Positions 8,080-18,445 are shown, counted from the stretch's first letter. The stretch: 64,000 nt of DNA from Blautia parvula (GCF_020215665.1 NZ_CP084061.1:4555001-4619000); one strand, 5' to 3'. Numbers and translations: made by a program. The notes: a model not told the origin generated them from the sequence alone.

Positions 8080-9807
8080 ATGAAGATTAAAATGCAATTT
8101 GTATATAAACTTTTTTTAATCCTGATATTGGTACTGTTGTTGACCATGGGGACAGTCTCCTTTCTATGGTATGCTCCAAGTAAGGAGATGACAGTTTCTG
8201 CTGTACTGAATACGACGAAAACTGTGCTGCAGGAGAAAGTGCTGAATCTGCAGATGATTCTGGGAGATGCAGATTATGTAAGTCATGTGATTTCCAGAAA
8301 TAACAGGCTCGTTGACCGTTATATTGGCAGCAAGTGGGATGAATCTTATCTGCAGAAACAGGCAGAGACCAGACTGAATGAATATATTGACAATATTTAT
8401 GTGAGTAAGCAGTATGTGCAGTCCATCTATCTGAGTAACGGAATAGGTGACAGGATCGGGCGGGGAAGCAGCATTGATGATGGCAGATTTATTGAACTTC
8501 TTCAGACAAAATATACAAAGCTGCAGGATGAAAATGCCGTGGTGCTGCCTTACGGGAAGCACGAGGACAGCCGTGAGCTTATGATCGTGCGGGAAGTCCA
8601 CTATTATGAGAATGATATTGGATATTCTGTGGTGAGCATTCCTTATCATATTGTACAGGAGAATTTTGATGGTGTATTTCCTGAGCATACCATGCTGGCA
8701 GTTTACAATACCTATGGGGATGTTTTGTACCGGAACAGGAAACATGAGCAGGATTTAGGCGATGCGACTCCTGTCTGTGAACAGGAACCGGGGAGCAGCA
8801 TTGTGAATATAAGCGGTGAAAAGTGGTTGGTTGTCCGTAACAACATTGATGAACTTGGCATTTTGGCAGAAGCGAGGATTCCACTCAATGATATTCTTAT
8901 AAACGTGACACAGACATTTCATAATATTTTCTTTACCCTTCTGGCAGCGGTCTGCATTCTGGGGGCAATCATGTATATCCTGGCCCGGTGGCTCGGTAAG
9001 AATATTACAACTCTTTCAGAGGCCATGGGACGCTTCAGCAGTGGTGATATGGACACTGTAGTGACGATACACAGTAATGATGAATTCAGTGTACTGGGTA
9101 ATTCTTTTAATGAGATGACGCAGAATATCAGACAACTGCTTGAGACTGTGCGTCAGAAGGAAAAAGAAAAGGTGGAACTTCAAATAAAGTCTCTGCAGGG
9201 ACAGATCAATCTACACTTTTTATTCAATACACTAAATACAATAAAGAACCTTTGTTATATACAACGAGTTACAAATGTGGAAAAACTGGTCAACGCTTTG
9301 ATGGAGCTTCTGCATATCAGTATGGATAACAGCAGTGAGTGGGTCACACTGGAGACAGAGATAAATTATATCAGCCAGTATCTTGAAATTTACCAGTACA
9401 AATCCCTGGATGATATTATGTGTTATATTGACATGGAGGACGAAGTAAAGCAATGCCTGGTGTTGAAGTTTATGGTGCAGCCCATTGTTGAGAATTCCAT
9501 AATTCATGGATTGGAGGGACAAAAAGGAAAAGGTATCATCCATATCAGCGCACAGAAAAAGGAGACAGATCTGGAAATCGTGGTAAAGGATAATGGAAAC
9601 GGTTTTGATGTGTCAAAGCGGAATACCCTGAATTCTATTGGACTGAATAATATCGAGGAGCGTATCCATATCCATTTTGGAAAGGGATATGGTCTGAAAG
9701 TAGAAAGTGTGGAAGGTGTCTCCACAACGGTGAGCATCCATATTCCTTATCTGTGTACAGAGAAGAGCAATACGTCAACAGAGGAGGAGCAGGAGGAGAA
9801 GGCATGA
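8080..9807 (+). CDS. Sensor histidine kinase, YesM family (module 1)
   Basis: A 575-residue membrane kinase. Membrane segments lie at about residues 8-29 and 285-310, enclosing a 250-residue extracellular sensor region of dCache-like size; a HAMP linker follows (about 315-360), then the HisKA_7TM/His_kinase domain with the predicted phospho-acceptor His379 and a C-terminal HATPase domain (N-box VENSIIHGLE, GLNNIEERI). The usual proline before the phospho-histidine (NPHFLYNTL in the family) is leucine here, a mild deviation. YesM-type kinases sense extracellular sugars or polysaccharide fragments and phosphorylate AraC-type regulators. The gene overlaps its regulator by four bases. Confidence 0.92.
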   Translation: MKIKMQFVYKLFLILILVLLLTMGTVSFLWYAPSKEMTVSAVLNTTKTVLQEKVLNLQMILGDADYVSHVISRNNRLVDRYIGSKWDESYLQKQAETRLNEYIDNIYVSKQYVQSIYLSNGIGDRIGRGSSIDDGRFIELLQTKYTKLQDENAVVLPYGKHEDSRELMIVREVHYYENDIGYSVVSIPYHIVQENFDGVFPEHTMLAVYNTYGDVLYRNRKHEQDLGDATPVCEQEPGSSIVNISGEKWLVVRNNIDELGILAEARIPLNDILINVTQTFHNIFFTLLAAVCILGAIMYILARWLGKNITTLSEAMGRFSSGDMDTVVTIHSNDEFSVLGNSFNEMTQNIRQLLETVRQKEKEKVELQIKSLQGQINLHFLFNTLNTIKNLCYIQRVTNVEKLVNALMELLHISMDNSSEWVTLETEINYISQYLEIYQYKSLDDIMCYIDMEDEVKQCLVLKFMVQPIVENSIIHGLEGQKGKGIIHISAQKKETDLEIVVKDNGNGFDVSKRNTLNSIGLNNIEERIHIHFGKGYGLKVESVEGVSTTVSIHIPYLCTEKSNTSTEEEQEEKA

Positions 9808-11429
9808 TAAAAGTAGTGCTTGTAGATAATGATGTATTAGACTTGATGCAGCTTAAACAGCTCTTGAAAGTGCCGTTAGACTGTGTAGTAAAAGATTTTA
9901 TTTATCCCAGGGAAGCATTGGAGTATATGGAACGTGAAGGTGCGGACATTCTTATAACAGATATGAAGATGCCCCACATGGATGGTATTTCCCTGATCAA
10001 AAATGCTAAAAAACTACTGCCGCTGCTGCATACTATCGTAATCAGCAGCTACAAAGATTTTGAATATGTGAAAGAGAGTTTTAAAGAGGGGAGCCTGGAT
10101 TATATTCTGAAGCATACCCTGAGTGAGCAGGTGTTAAAAGAAGCATTTGATCAGGCAGTCTCTAAAATGGAAGAGCACAGGCTGAAGGAGAAAGATCCGG
10201 AAGTGTTGAACAGAAGCAGGCAGCTTCTGAAGGTGAAGATGATTCAGCAGGTCATCTTGGGTGAGATCACACCTGAGACGTTTGAGAGGCAGATGAAGAA
10301 GTACGGAATTGAGATACCGTCTTCTCTGTTTGTTCTAATGGTCTGTGAAATTGATGATTATCAAAACATTACAGTTTCTTTTAACCGGGCAGACACCAGA
10401 ATTTTCTGGGATTCTGTTATGGAGACCGTAGAGAAATCTCTGGAGGGATTCCGGAATGCAGAGGCGATAGCAGGAAGAGACGGGGAACTGCTGCTGCTTC
10501 TTCCTATGGGGGAGATCAGAAGCGAAGCAAGGATGCAGTCAGAGACGGAGGCAGTCATAGAGCGAGTTAAAAGAATGCTGTTTAGAATGTTCAATATGAA
10601 TTTGAGCATCGGGGTCAGCAATCCAGTTCCTGTCAGGATGCTGCCTCTTCAGTATGAAAGCTGCAGAAAATATTTAAATCGTAAGTTTTTGGAAGGAAAA
10701 GGCGGGGTATACCGCACTGAAAGCACAGCGAAAATATCTACGGGAGTGAAGATGGTGAGTGGCAGTGAACGGCCGTACAGGGAACTTTTGCAGAAGATCA
10801 AAGAAGGGAATACTGACAGGGAGATACTTGACAGGCTGTTTACATACTATAAGAGCAACTATTATCCGCGGGAGATGGTTGAGCTTCAAATGGTGGAGGT
10901 GCTTCAGTGTCTGTGGGCTGTTGCAGGGGAAAAAAATCTGGAATTAGAGGAGGACTATCAGCTTCCGGTCTTTTATGACCGTTTCTGCAGACTTGAGACA
11001 ATAGAAGACATGCAGCAGCAGATAAATATATTTTTTACCTGCTTTGAAAAGGCGAAGCAGGAACAGGAGGAAAAGGAACATACGGGTTTCAACAGGTATA
11101 CAATTGCCTGTCTGGATTATATCCGGAAGAATTATGCAAATCCATTGTCTCTCCAGGAAGTGGCAGATTACATGGGGGTAAATCATACATATTTGAGCAA
11201 ACTGTTTAAAGAGGACACAGGAGAAAATTTCGTGGGATATCTGACAGACTACAGAGTCGGAAAGGCAAAGGAGCTTATAGAGAGGAGACAGTATAAGATT
11301 AAAGATATCTATGCACTGGTAGGATTCAGCAGCTACAATTACTTTTTTAAAGTATTTAAAAAGGCAGTGGGCTGCAGCCCGCTGGAGTATGAAAACAAAA
11401 AAAGTATAGTAAATCCAAAAAAAGTATAG
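9804..11429 (+). CDS. Response regulator, YesN/AraC type (module 1)
   Basis: A 541-residue regulator with a receiver domain (about residues 1-125; predicted phospho-acceptor Asp53 in ITDMKMP), a long central region (about 130-420) and a C-terminal AraC double helix-turn-helix of about 105 residues ending in CSPLEYE. The start at 9804 is chosen because it has an AGGAGGAG ribosome site and overlaps the kinase stop as ATGA; the frame stays open for 17 codons upstream but these have no initiation site. It is expected to activate the binding-protein, permease and GH31 genes downstream. A terminator follows immediately, so those genes probably have their own regulated promoter. Confidence 0.93.
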   Translation: MIKVVLVDNDVLDLMQLKQLLKVPLDCVVKDFIYPREALEYMEREGADILITDMKMPHMDGISLIKNAKKLLPLLHTIVISSYKDFEYVKESFKEGSLDYILKHTLSEQVLKEAFDQAVSKMEEHRLKEKDPEVLNRSRQLLKVKMIQQVILGEITPETFERQMKKYGIEIPSSLFVLMVCEIDDYQNITVSFNRADTRIFWDSVMETVEKSLEGFRNAEAIAGRDGELLLLLPMGEIRSEARMQSETEAVIERVKRMLFRMFNMNLSIGVSNPVPVRMLPLQYESCRKYLNRKFLEGKGGVYRTESTAKISTGVKMVSGSERPYRELLQKIKEGNTDREILDRLFTYYKSNYYPREMVELQMVEVLQCLWAVAGEKNLELEEDYQLPVFYDRFCRLETIEDMQQQINIFFTCFEKAKQEQEEKEHTGFNRYTIACLDYIRKNYANPLSLQEVADYMGVNHTYLSKLFKEDTGENFVGYLTDYRVGKAKELIERRQYKIKDIYALVGFSSYNYFFKVFKKAVGCSPLEYENKKSIVNPKKV

Positions 11430-11453
11430 CCTTAAAAGAGGCTATCTTTTTTT
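11425..11453 (+). terminator. Terminator between module 1 regulator and importer genes
   Basis: Hairpin with eight paired bases (ATAGCCTT at 11426-11433 with GAGGCTAT at 11438-11445, one G-T pair) and an AAAA loop, followed by CTTTTTTTAT. It overlaps the stop codon of the regulator gene and separates the sensory genes from the importer. Confidence 0.75.
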
Positions 11454-11532
11454 ATAATAAAATCATAAAAAAGAAGACTTTTTGAAAAAATATTGTAGCA
11501 AAAAGTTATATTTATTGAGGAGGTAGAAAAAA

Positions 11533-12789
11533 ATGAGGAACAAAATGACGAAACTTACCGTATTTTCAATGGCAGCTGTTGTAGGGGCTTCGGTACTTAC
11601 AGGCTGCGGGGGAGGCAGCACAAAAGGGGATGATGGAAAGGAAACCAAACAGAATGACGGGGATAAGGTAGTTTTGAGATTTGTGACAGCATCTGCATAT
11701 GATTCACAGGAGAAGGTAGTACAGGCATTTAACGAGTCACAGGATAAAATTGAGGTAAAACTGGAAAACTACGGTTCTGCATTTGACCAGAAACTGGCGG
11801 CCGCGATAGGCGCAGGAAACACACCGGATATCATAAAACTCTGGAATTTCCCTGCTTATTATGAAAGTATTATCCCACTGAATGATAAAATAGAGACGCT
11901 GGAGGATAAAGACGATATTTATGATATGTTGTTCCAGTATTCCACGATGGAAGACAATATTTACGGTGTTCCGGTAGGCTTCTCTACGAGAGCTATACAC
12001 TATGATAAAAAACTTCTGGATGAGAATAATATCACAATCTCACCGGACTGGACGTGGGATGACCTGAAGGCCTGCAGCAAACAGCTCACAGATGATCAGA
12101 AAACAGGAATGTTTTTATATTTCAATCCGGATCCTTATTCCTTTGAGCATTTCCTGTGGAGCAATGGAGGAGAGTGGATTGATGACAATGGCAAACCGGT
12201 TATCAACAGTAAAGAGAACGTGGAGATGATTCAATACCTGCACGATATGATCTATGTGGACAAAGTTGCAGCAGCAGATGATTTTAATCAGGATTTCGCA
12301 CAGGCGTTTCTTTCGGGAAAATATGTTTTTGCAGAGAATGGAAAATGGCAGGTGGAAGATATCAACAAAGGAGGTATGGAACTTGGGATTGCACCTATGC
12401 CGGGATTTAATGGCAAACCGGGAAAATCCGTTGTCCATTCGGATTTCCTGACAATCGCAAAAGATTCAGCCTATCAGGATGAGGCATGGGAATTTATTGA
12501 ATTTTACAGTTCTTATGATTCTGTGAAGACATTAAGTGATTCCGAAATGCCGATTAGAAAATCTGTTGCTAAAGACATGGGACTTTTAGATGATCCCCAG
12601 ATGAAACCTTTTTATGACATGCTGGAGACTGTGGATGCAGACAGACCTTCCCTTGTAAAAACACCACACTGGCCTGAGATCAGCGCGGAGATTCAGGACG
12701 GAATGGAAGCGATTTTCATCCAGGAAGATGCGGATATTCAGCAGATTCTTGATGAGGTGCAGAAAAAATCAGAAGTGGTCACCCAGTAA
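11533..12789 (+). CDS. Sugar ABC transporter substrate-binding lipoprotein (module 1)
   Basis: A 418-residue extracellular solute-binding protein of the CUT1 (SBP_bac_1, family 1) type. The signal peptide ends in the lipobox LTGC, with Cys25 as lipidation site. The mature protein shows the usual pattern of this family, with NTPDIIKLW near residue 96 and a C-terminal AWEFIEFYSS segment. A GAGGAGG ribosome site precedes the ATG. Two permease genes follow directly. By context the ligand is probably an alpha-linked glucose- or xylose-containing oligosaccharide, because a GH31 gene closes the operon; this is inference. Confidence 0.92.
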   Translation: MRNKMTKLTVFSMAAVVGASVLTGCGGGSTKGDDGKETKQNDGDKVVLRFVTASAYDSQEKVVQAFNESQDKIEVKLENYGSAFDQKLAAAIGAGNTPDIIKLWNFPAYYESIIPLNDKIETLEDKDDIYDMLFQYSTMEDNIYGVPVGFSTRAIHYDKKLLDENNITISPDWTWDDLKACSKQLTDDQKTGMFLYFNPDPYSFEHFLWSNGGEWIDDNGKPVINSKENVEMIQYLHDMIYVDKVAAADDFNQDFAQAFLSGKYVFAENGKWQVEDINKGGMELGIAPMPGFNGKPGKSVVHSDFLTIAKDSAYQDEAWEFIEFYSSYDSVKTLSDSEMPIRKSVAKDMGLLDDPQMKPFYDMLETVDADRPSLVKTPHWPEISAEIQDGMEAIFIQEDADIQQILDEVQKKSEVVTQ

Positions 12790-12820
12790 GCCCGACAGCA
12801 GGGAAGGAAGAGGAGAAAGT

Positions 12821-13693
12821 ATGTATCTGAAAGGAAAACAAAAATGGGTTCCCTATCTGTTTATCCTGCCGTGGCTCATAGGACTTCTGGTGTTTGTAGC
12901 GTTTCCAATGATCTTTTCGCTGGGTATGAGCCTGTTTGACTGGGATATTGTGGGAGACAGGATATTCATAGGATTGAAAAATTATATCGATATGTTTCAC
13001 GATGAATTGTTTTATCATTCTTTAAAAGTTACATTTCAGTATGCGGTTATTTTAGTGCCGTTAAATGTGGGACTTGCCCTGGCACTTGCCCTGCTTTTGA
13101 ACAAGCCGCTGAAGTGCCTTGGGGCTTTTAAAACTATCTTTTATCTCCCCAGCGTTCTTTCAGGGGTAGCGCTGGCCCTGATATGGGGATGGATTTTAAA
13201 TGACCGGGGTATCCTGAATTATCTGCTGAGTCTGTTTCATATAAAGGCTGTGCCCTGGCTGAAAGATCCGGATGTTGCGGTGTGGTCTATGGTACTTACA
13301 ACGGCATGGGCGTTAGGCTCTATGATGATGGTGTTTTTGTCTGGATTAAAGGAGATTCCCGAGCAGGTGATCGAAGCTGCCAGAATAGACGGGGCAAGTG
13401 GTTTTAAGAGTTTTTATCGGATTACATTACCGCTGCTTGGGCCTACGATTGTATATAATATTATTATGGCTATCATCGCATCCATGCAGCAGTTAACGGT
13501 GATCATCAATTTGACAAACGGCGGGCCAATGAAATCCACCTATATGTATTCCATGTATTTATATGAGAATGCATTTACAAAGTTTCGTCTTGGCTATGCA
13601 TCGGCAAATGCATGGGTAATGTTTATTATCGTAATGGCACTAACAGGTGCAGTAATGTTTATTTCAGAAAAATGGACCTATTACGAGGTATAG
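12821..13693 (+). CDS. CUT1 sugar ABC transporter permease, MalF-like (module 1)
   Basis: A 290-residue inner-membrane permease with six predicted membrane helices. The EAA cytoplasmic loop that docks the ATPase reads EAARIDGASGFKSFYRITLP near residue 190. The start at 12821 is supported by a GGAAGAGGAGA ribosome site; the frame is open further upstream inside the binding-protein gene but lacks a start signal. It pairs with the permease that follows. No ATPase gene is present in this operon, so a shared multi-sugar ATPase (MsmK type) elsewhere is expected. Confidence 0.93.
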   Translation: MYLKGKQKWVPYLFILPWLIGLLVFVAFPMIFSLGMSLFDWDIVGDRIFIGLKNYIDMFHDELFYHSLKVTFQYAVILVPLNVGLALALALLLNKPLKCLGAFKTIFYLPSVLSGVALALIWGWILNDRGILNYLLSLFHIKAVPWLKDPDVAVWSMVLTTAWALGSMMMVFLSGLKEIPEQVIEAARIDGASGFKSFYRITLPLLGPTIVYNIIMAIIASMQQLTVIINLTNGGPMKSTYMYSMYLYENAFTKFRLGYASANAWVMFIIVMALTGAVMFISEKWTYYEV

Positions 13694-13706
13694 AAGGGGT
13701 GATTAT

Positions 13707-14531
13707 ATGAAAAAGAAAATATCAAATGGAATTTTATATTTTATTCTGATTTGTTTGTCTCTGATATTCTTATTTCCATTTTTCTGGGCACTGGTGACGG
13801 CTCTGAAGTCGCCGGCCGAAATTTTTGCATACCCTCCCAGCTTTTTCCCGAAAGAACTGCATTTTGCCAACTTTGCGGAGGCGTGGACTGCGCAGCCTTT
13901 TACCAAATATCTGATCAATTCTTTGATTGTTACATTCTTTGCGGTTGTGGGCATGACATTTTCCAGTGCCCTCACCGCATACGGATTTGCACGCTTTGAA
14001 TTCCCGGGTAAGAATTTGTTATTTATGATCTTGCTTTCCACAATGATGATTCCCTGGGAAGTGCTGGTTATTCCGCTGTATATGCAGTATAACTTTTTCG
14101 GATGGCTGGATACACTGAAACCATTGATCATTCCGTCTTTTTTTGGAGGGGCCTTTTATATCTTTCTCATGAAACAGTTCCTTCGCACGATTCCTAAAGA
14201 CTTTGAGGAATCCGCTATTATTGACGGGGCAAATTATTGGCAGATATTCTGTAAGATATTTCTTCCTTTATTAAAACCCCAGATGGTTCTTTCAGCAGTA
14301 ATGTATATGATTATTGTATGGAATGATTATCTTGGACCATTGGTATACATATCAAATTCGGAAAAATTTACGCTGCCTATCGGGCTGTCTCTGTACAAGG
14401 GAGCTCATACGACTAACTTCTCAGCAATCATGGCTATTACTGTGATTATGACGGTTCCCACAGTCGTGGCATTTTTTATAGGACAGAAGCATATCCTGGG
14501 AAGCAATATCTCTTCCGGGATCAAGGGATGA
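13707..14531 (+). CDS. CUT1 sugar ABC transporter permease, MalG-like (module 1)
   Basis: A 274-residue permease with six membrane helices and the EAA-type loop ESAIIDGANYWQIFCKIFLP near residue 172. The start has an AAGGGGTGATT ribosome site 14 bases after the preceding stop. It forms the heterodimeric membrane channel with the MalF-like partner. The protein ends six bases before the MFS transporter gene, so the genes are co-transcribed. Confidence 0.93.
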   Translation: MKKKISNGILYFILICLSLIFLFPFFWALVTALKSPAEIFAYPPSFFPKELHFANFAEAWTAQPFTKYLINSLIVTFFAVVGMTFSSALTAYGFARFEFPGKNLLFMILLSTMMIPWEVLVIPLYMQYNFFGWLDTLKPLIIPSFFGGAFYIFLMKQFLRTIPKDFEESAIIDGANYWQIFCKIFLPLLKPQMVLSAVMYMIIVWNDYLGPLVYISNSEKFTLPIGLSLYKGAHTTNFSAIMAITVIMTVPTVVAFFIGQKHILGSNISSGIKG

Positions 14532-14537
14532 TCAACT

Positions 14538-15779
14538 ATGTTCCGAATATTGAAAAATCTGAAGGGTAATCCCAGAATATGCATTCTGATTGAGCCTCTT
14601 TGGAGCATTCCTTACAATCTTTATCTTCCCTATGCAACTGTTTTTATGTATGCATTAGGTATCCGTGATGCGCAGATTGGATTTTTGCTTTCCATAGGAA
14701 TGGTATTCCAGGTGGCAGCATCTTTTGCAGGCGGTGTGATTACGGATAAATTGGGGAGACGGCTCACGACAGTAATTTTTGACATTACTTCCTGGTCTAT
14801 ACCCTGTCTGATATGGGCGTTTACAGAAAGTTTTGCAGGATTTGCCGTGGCAGCTGTTTTAAACAGCCTCTGGCAGATTACAAATAATTCCTGGACATGT
14901 CTTTTGGTAGAGGATTGTGAAAAAGAAAAAATAGTGGATGTGTATGCATGGATTCATTTTACAGGGCTATTGGCTGTTTTCTTTGCACCATTATCTGCTC
15001 TTTTAGTAAATTCACTGGGAGTGGTGGCTGCGGTCCGCAGACTATATCTGATGTCTTTTGTCCTTATGACCTTAAAGTTTCTGATTCTATTTTGTTTTGG
15101 AAAAGAAACACAGCAGGGGAAAATAAGAAAGCAGGAGACCGCGCAGATATCTTACAGGAAATTGTTCAGTCAGTATGGTGCAGTGATCTGCAAAATGATA
15201 CATTCCCGACAGGTTATGACAGCACTTGCCTTTATGGCGCTGATGAATATTTCAGTCTTGATCACAGGTAATTTTTTTAGTCTGTATATTACCAGAACAC
15301 TTGAAATCAGGGAAAGCTGGATTGCGGTGTTTCCTACAATTCGTGCAGTTATTATGCTGGTATTTATGTTGTGCATGCAGAGATGGGTCAACAGACTGCC
15401 TTTTCGACGGGTCATGATGACAGGATTTTTGTTCTATCTTGCGAGCCAGCTTGTGCTGATCTTCGCCAGAGCGGAGAGTATTGGTACGGTTTTAGTCTAT
15501 ACATGCCTGGAGGCGATTGGATATGCACTGGTCATGCCCAGAAAGGACAGCTTGATGTCCCTGTGCATTGACATCAGAGAACGGGCGAAAATGACGGCAC
15601 TTCTGTATGTGGGCATGATTGGGATCAGTGTGCCGTTCGGATGGATAACCGGATGGCTGTCTTCAATTAGCGGGGAACTGCCGTTTGTCCTAAACATGGT
15701 ACTTTTTCTGACAGGCATGATCATTGTGCGTATCAATAAGACACTGAAAGATTATGATAGAAAATATTACAGGTTTTAG
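14538..15779 (+). CDS. Major facilitator superfamily transporter
   Basis: A 413-residue protein with about twelve hydrophobic segments. The signature loop between helices 2 and 3 is recognisable (GGVITDKLGRRL near residue 65), and a related loop follows helix 8. MFS carriers move small molecules across the membrane by proton symport or antiport. It lies between the ABC permease genes and the GH31 glycosidase in the same operon, which suggests it exports or imports a product or alternative substrate of the same pathway, but no substrate can be assigned. Confidence 0.85.
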   Translation: MFRILKNLKGNPRICILIEPLWSIPYNLYLPYATVFMYALGIRDAQIGFLLSIGMVFQVAASFAGGVITDKLGRRLTTVIFDITSWSIPCLIWAFTESFAGFAVAAVLNSLWQITNNSWTCLLVEDCEKEKIVDVYAWIHFTGLLAVFFAPLSALLVNSLGVVAAVRRLYLMSFVLMTLKFLILFCFGKETQQGKIRKQETAQISYRKLFSQYGAVICKMIHSRQVMTALAFMALMNISVLITGNFFSLYITRTLEIRESWIAVFPTIRAVIMLVFMLCMQRWVNRLPFRRVMMTGFLFYLASQLVLIFARAESIGTVLVYTCLEAIGYALVMPRKDSLMSLCIDIRERAKMTALLYVGMIGISVPFGWITGWLSSISGELPFVLNMVLFLTGMIIVRINKTLKDYDRKYYRF

Positions 15780-15838
15780 TACATGGAGGTAAGTTATTTT
15801 ATGGTTGCGGTACGGAAGAAAGGTAGGATTATTTTAGA

Positions 15839-18445
15839 ATGAATTGGTCAGAATGTGTGATGATTTCCACAATATTGCCGGGAGAGGAAAGTGTGGTAGT
15901 AGTGGGAAGCATGAGATTTACTGTGCTTTCCGAACGGACGCTGCGGATGGAGTACAGTCCTTCAGGGAGATTTACAGATGCTCCGAGTCAGGTTTTCTTC
16001 CGGAGGGAAGGGAAGAAGACAGAATACAGACGTGAAATCCGCGAAGGGAAATTAAGACTGGAGACAGACTGTCTGGTGCTGAAATGTGCGGCAGAAAACA
16101 GAGAAGATTTTGAAAATACTTTGTCTGTGAAGATGAAGGAGACTGGACAGGTGTGGAACATAGGAGAAGCACCGAATGGGAATCTGGGTGGAACATTGCA
16201 GACTCTTGACAATATTGACGGAGCGGTGCCTCTTCCAAATGGTCTGCTGAATCGGGCAGGTTATACGATTTTCGATGACAGTAATACAGTGCTCCTGGAT
16301 GAAAAGGGATGGCCCTATGAACGAGAACAGGGCAGCAGAGATTTATATTTTTTCTATTACGGTACGGATTATAAATGCTTTCTAAGGGAGTACTTTATGC
16401 TTTCGGGAAAAGTACCTGATATCCCACGGTGGACTCTTGGAAATTGGTGGAGCCGTTTTTATCCTTATACGCAGGATTCTCTGCTGGAATTGATGGATGC
16501 GTTCCGGGAAAGAGAGATTCCACTGTCAGTGTGCGTCATCGATATGGATTGGCACATCCGGGAGAATCCTTATCATGAAGGCTGGACCGGTTATACATGG
16601 AACAGAAATCTTATTCCCGAGCCGGAAAGACTGATTGCCGGACTGCACGAAAGGGGACTGAAGACGGCATTAAATCTGCATCCGGCGGATGGCATTGCAC
16701 CTTTTGAGGACGGATACCGGGAGATGTGCCGGGATATTGGACAGGATGCAGATCAGGACCGGGTGATTCCTTTTCGTCTGGACGACAGAAAGTTTGCAGA
16801 AAGTTATTTTAAACACCTGCATGAGCCGAAAGAGAAAATAGGAGTTGATTTTTGGTGGATGGACTGGCAGCAGGATAATACTTTTAGTATCCCCGGACTG
16901 GATACGCTCTGGTGGATCAATCATTTACATTACTGCGATCAGTTAAAGCATGAGGGAAAGATACCGGTAATTCTGTCAAGATGGAGCGGGCCTGGTTCCC
17001 ATCGTTACCCAATACAGTTTTCGGGGGACACTATCGTAACGTGGAAAAGTCTTGCGTTCCAGCCTTATTTTACAGCTACGGCCGCTAATGTGGGATGTTT
17101 CTGGTGGAGTCATGATATTGGTGGACACATGGGAGGTGTGGAGGACGGAGAACTGTTTTTGAGATGGATACAATATGGGGTGTTCAGCCCTGTACTCCGT
17201 CTGCATAGCAGTGATAATGAGTTCCAGGACAGAAGACCGTGGAATTATGGGAATGATATCTTTTCTCTCTGCCGGGAAGCTATGCGGCTGAGGCATGCAC
17301 TGATTCCCTATTTGTACAGCGAGATGTATGCGTGCACAGAGGGGTGCCCCATTGCTGCACCTATGTACTTTTATCACAGAGAGGAGGAAGCGTATCAGGT
17401 TCCTCAGCAGTATTATTTTGGCAGATATCTGATTGCGGCACCCTATACAAGTCCGGCAGACAGGGAGAATATGCACAGTCATCAGGCAGTATGGCTTCCG
17501 GAAGGATTGTACTATGATTTCTTTACATACAAGACCTATGTGGGAAGTAAAGTTCACGGTATTTATGGAGACAAATCCCATATACCGGTGTTTGCCCGTG
17601 CTGGCTCTGTCATTCCCATGGCAGAGTATGTTTCCTTTGGTGATACTGAAGAACCAGCCCAACTGCTGCTGAAGATATTCTGCGGATGCAGCGGAAGTTA
17701 TCTGCTTAAGGAAGGAGATATGCAGGACAGGGAAACAATGTTTGAGCTTTTTCATGAAAATGACATCATACAGTTTTCTATTCACAGGAGACAGGAAGAG
17801 AAGTACAGGAAAAGAGAGTATCACCTGCTTTTTATAGGGGTAGGAAAACCGGAGCTTGTCACTGCAGAGAATGGAACATTTGCGTTCCGACAGGAATATC
17901 AGAAAGAAAAGGCAGTACTGCATTTGTATGTGACGATGGAAAAAGGACAGGAGAGGTTACAGCTCTGTTTAAAGGCTGGCACACCTGAGGCAGACCCCGT
18001 AAGTCGGAAGATTATGGAAGTAAAGGAATTTTTGAAATCCTGCAGGATTAGCAATGCACTCAAAAAACATATTTATAACTGTTTATCTGAATGGAAGCCG
18101 TTGTGCAGGGAATCAGAGAAATTGTCCTTGGAATTGTCCGGTTTTATACGGGATATACGACAGTTGGTTCCGGATACAGTCCTCTGTGGCTTGCTTGAGA
18201 TTCTGACTGGCTGCGGCTGCATAGAACTTTGTAATACAGCGCAGAGCAATGTCCTTTTATGGAATGCCGAAGATATGGAAGGATTCACTTACAGCATTCA
18301 ACAGGAACTATACTGGGAAATCATTACTGAAAAAGGGAGTGTAGGAAATTTTCGCAGTATACCACTGAATAGGGAAAAGGATACGGAAAAGAAAAAGCTG
18401 GAAATTAACTGGTTTGACTTGTTCTGCAGTGTATTTGGATGTTGA
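15839..18445 (+). CDS. Glycoside hydrolase family 31 (alpha-glucosidase/alpha-xylosidase-like)
   Basis: An 868-residue GH31 enzyme without a signal peptide, so it acts in the cytoplasm on imported oligosaccharides. The catalytic nucleophile is Asp342 (WWMDWQQ) and the acid/base Asp397 (QFSGDT); the substrate-shaping motifs CVIDMDWH (near 232), RWSGPGSHRYP (near 381) and WWSHDIGGHMGG (near 422) are all present. The N-terminal beta-sandwich covers about residues 1-190. After the barrel there is an unusually long C-terminal region (about 690-868) with cysteine-rich segments whose role I cannot name. GH31 includes alpha-glucosidases, alpha-xylosidases and sulfoquinovosidases; specificity is not decided. 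The first ATG has a distant GGTAGG site, so the start is slightly uncertain. Confidence 0.92.
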   Translation: MNWSECVMISTILPGEESVVVVGSMRFTVLSERTLRMEYSPSGRFTDAPSQVFFRREGKKTEYRREIREGKLRLETDCLVLKCAAENREDFENTLSVKMKETGQVWNIGEAPNGNLGGTLQTLDNIDGAVPLPNGLLNRAGYTIFDDSNTVLLDEKGWPYEREQGSRDLYFFYYGTDYKCFLREYFMLSGKVPDIPRWTLGNWWSRFYPYTQDSLLELMDAFREREIPLSVCVIDMDWHIRENPYHEGWTGYTWNRNLIPEPERLIAGLHERGLKTALNLHPADGIAPFEDGYREMCRDIGQDADQDRVIPFRLDDRKFAESYFKHLHEPKEKIGVDFWWMDWQQDNTFSIPGLDTLWWINHLHYCDQLKHEGKIPVILSRWSGPGSHRYPIQFSGDTIVTWKSLAFQPYFTATAANVGCFWWSHDIGGHMGGVEDGELFLRWIQYGVFSPVLRLHSSDNEFQDRRPWNYGNDIFSLCREAMRLRHALIPYLYSEMYACTEGCPIAAPMYFYHREEEAYQVPQQYYFGRYLIAAPYTSPADRENMHSHQAVWLPEGLYYDFFTYKTYVGSKVHGIYGDKSHIPVFARAGSVIPMAEYVSFGDTEEPAQLLLKIFCGCSGSYLLKEGDMQDRETMFELFHENDIIQFSIHRRQEEKYRKREYHLLFIGVGKPELVTAENGTFAFRQEYQKEKAVLHLYVTMEKGQERLQLCLKAGTPEADPVSRKIMEVKEFLKSCRISNALKKHIYNCLSEWKPLCRESEKLSLELSGFIRDIRQLVPDTVLCGLLEILTGCGCIELCNTAQSNVLLWNAEDMEGFTYSIQQELYWEIITEKGSVGNFRSIPLNREKDTEKKKLEINWFDLFCSVFGC

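Noticed and set aside
11482-11512. TTGAAA/TATATT as a promoter for the module 1 importer
   Set aside because: Spacer of 19 bases and poor boxes in a very AT-rich stretch; the operon is probably driven by the AraC-type regulator from a non-consensus promoter.
15839-18445. Reading the GH31 enzyme as a sulfoquinovosidase linked to the transketolase operon
   Set aside because: It belongs to the module 1 operon, 8 kb away and divided from it by three minus-strand genes, and I cannot see sulfonate-recognition residues with confidence.
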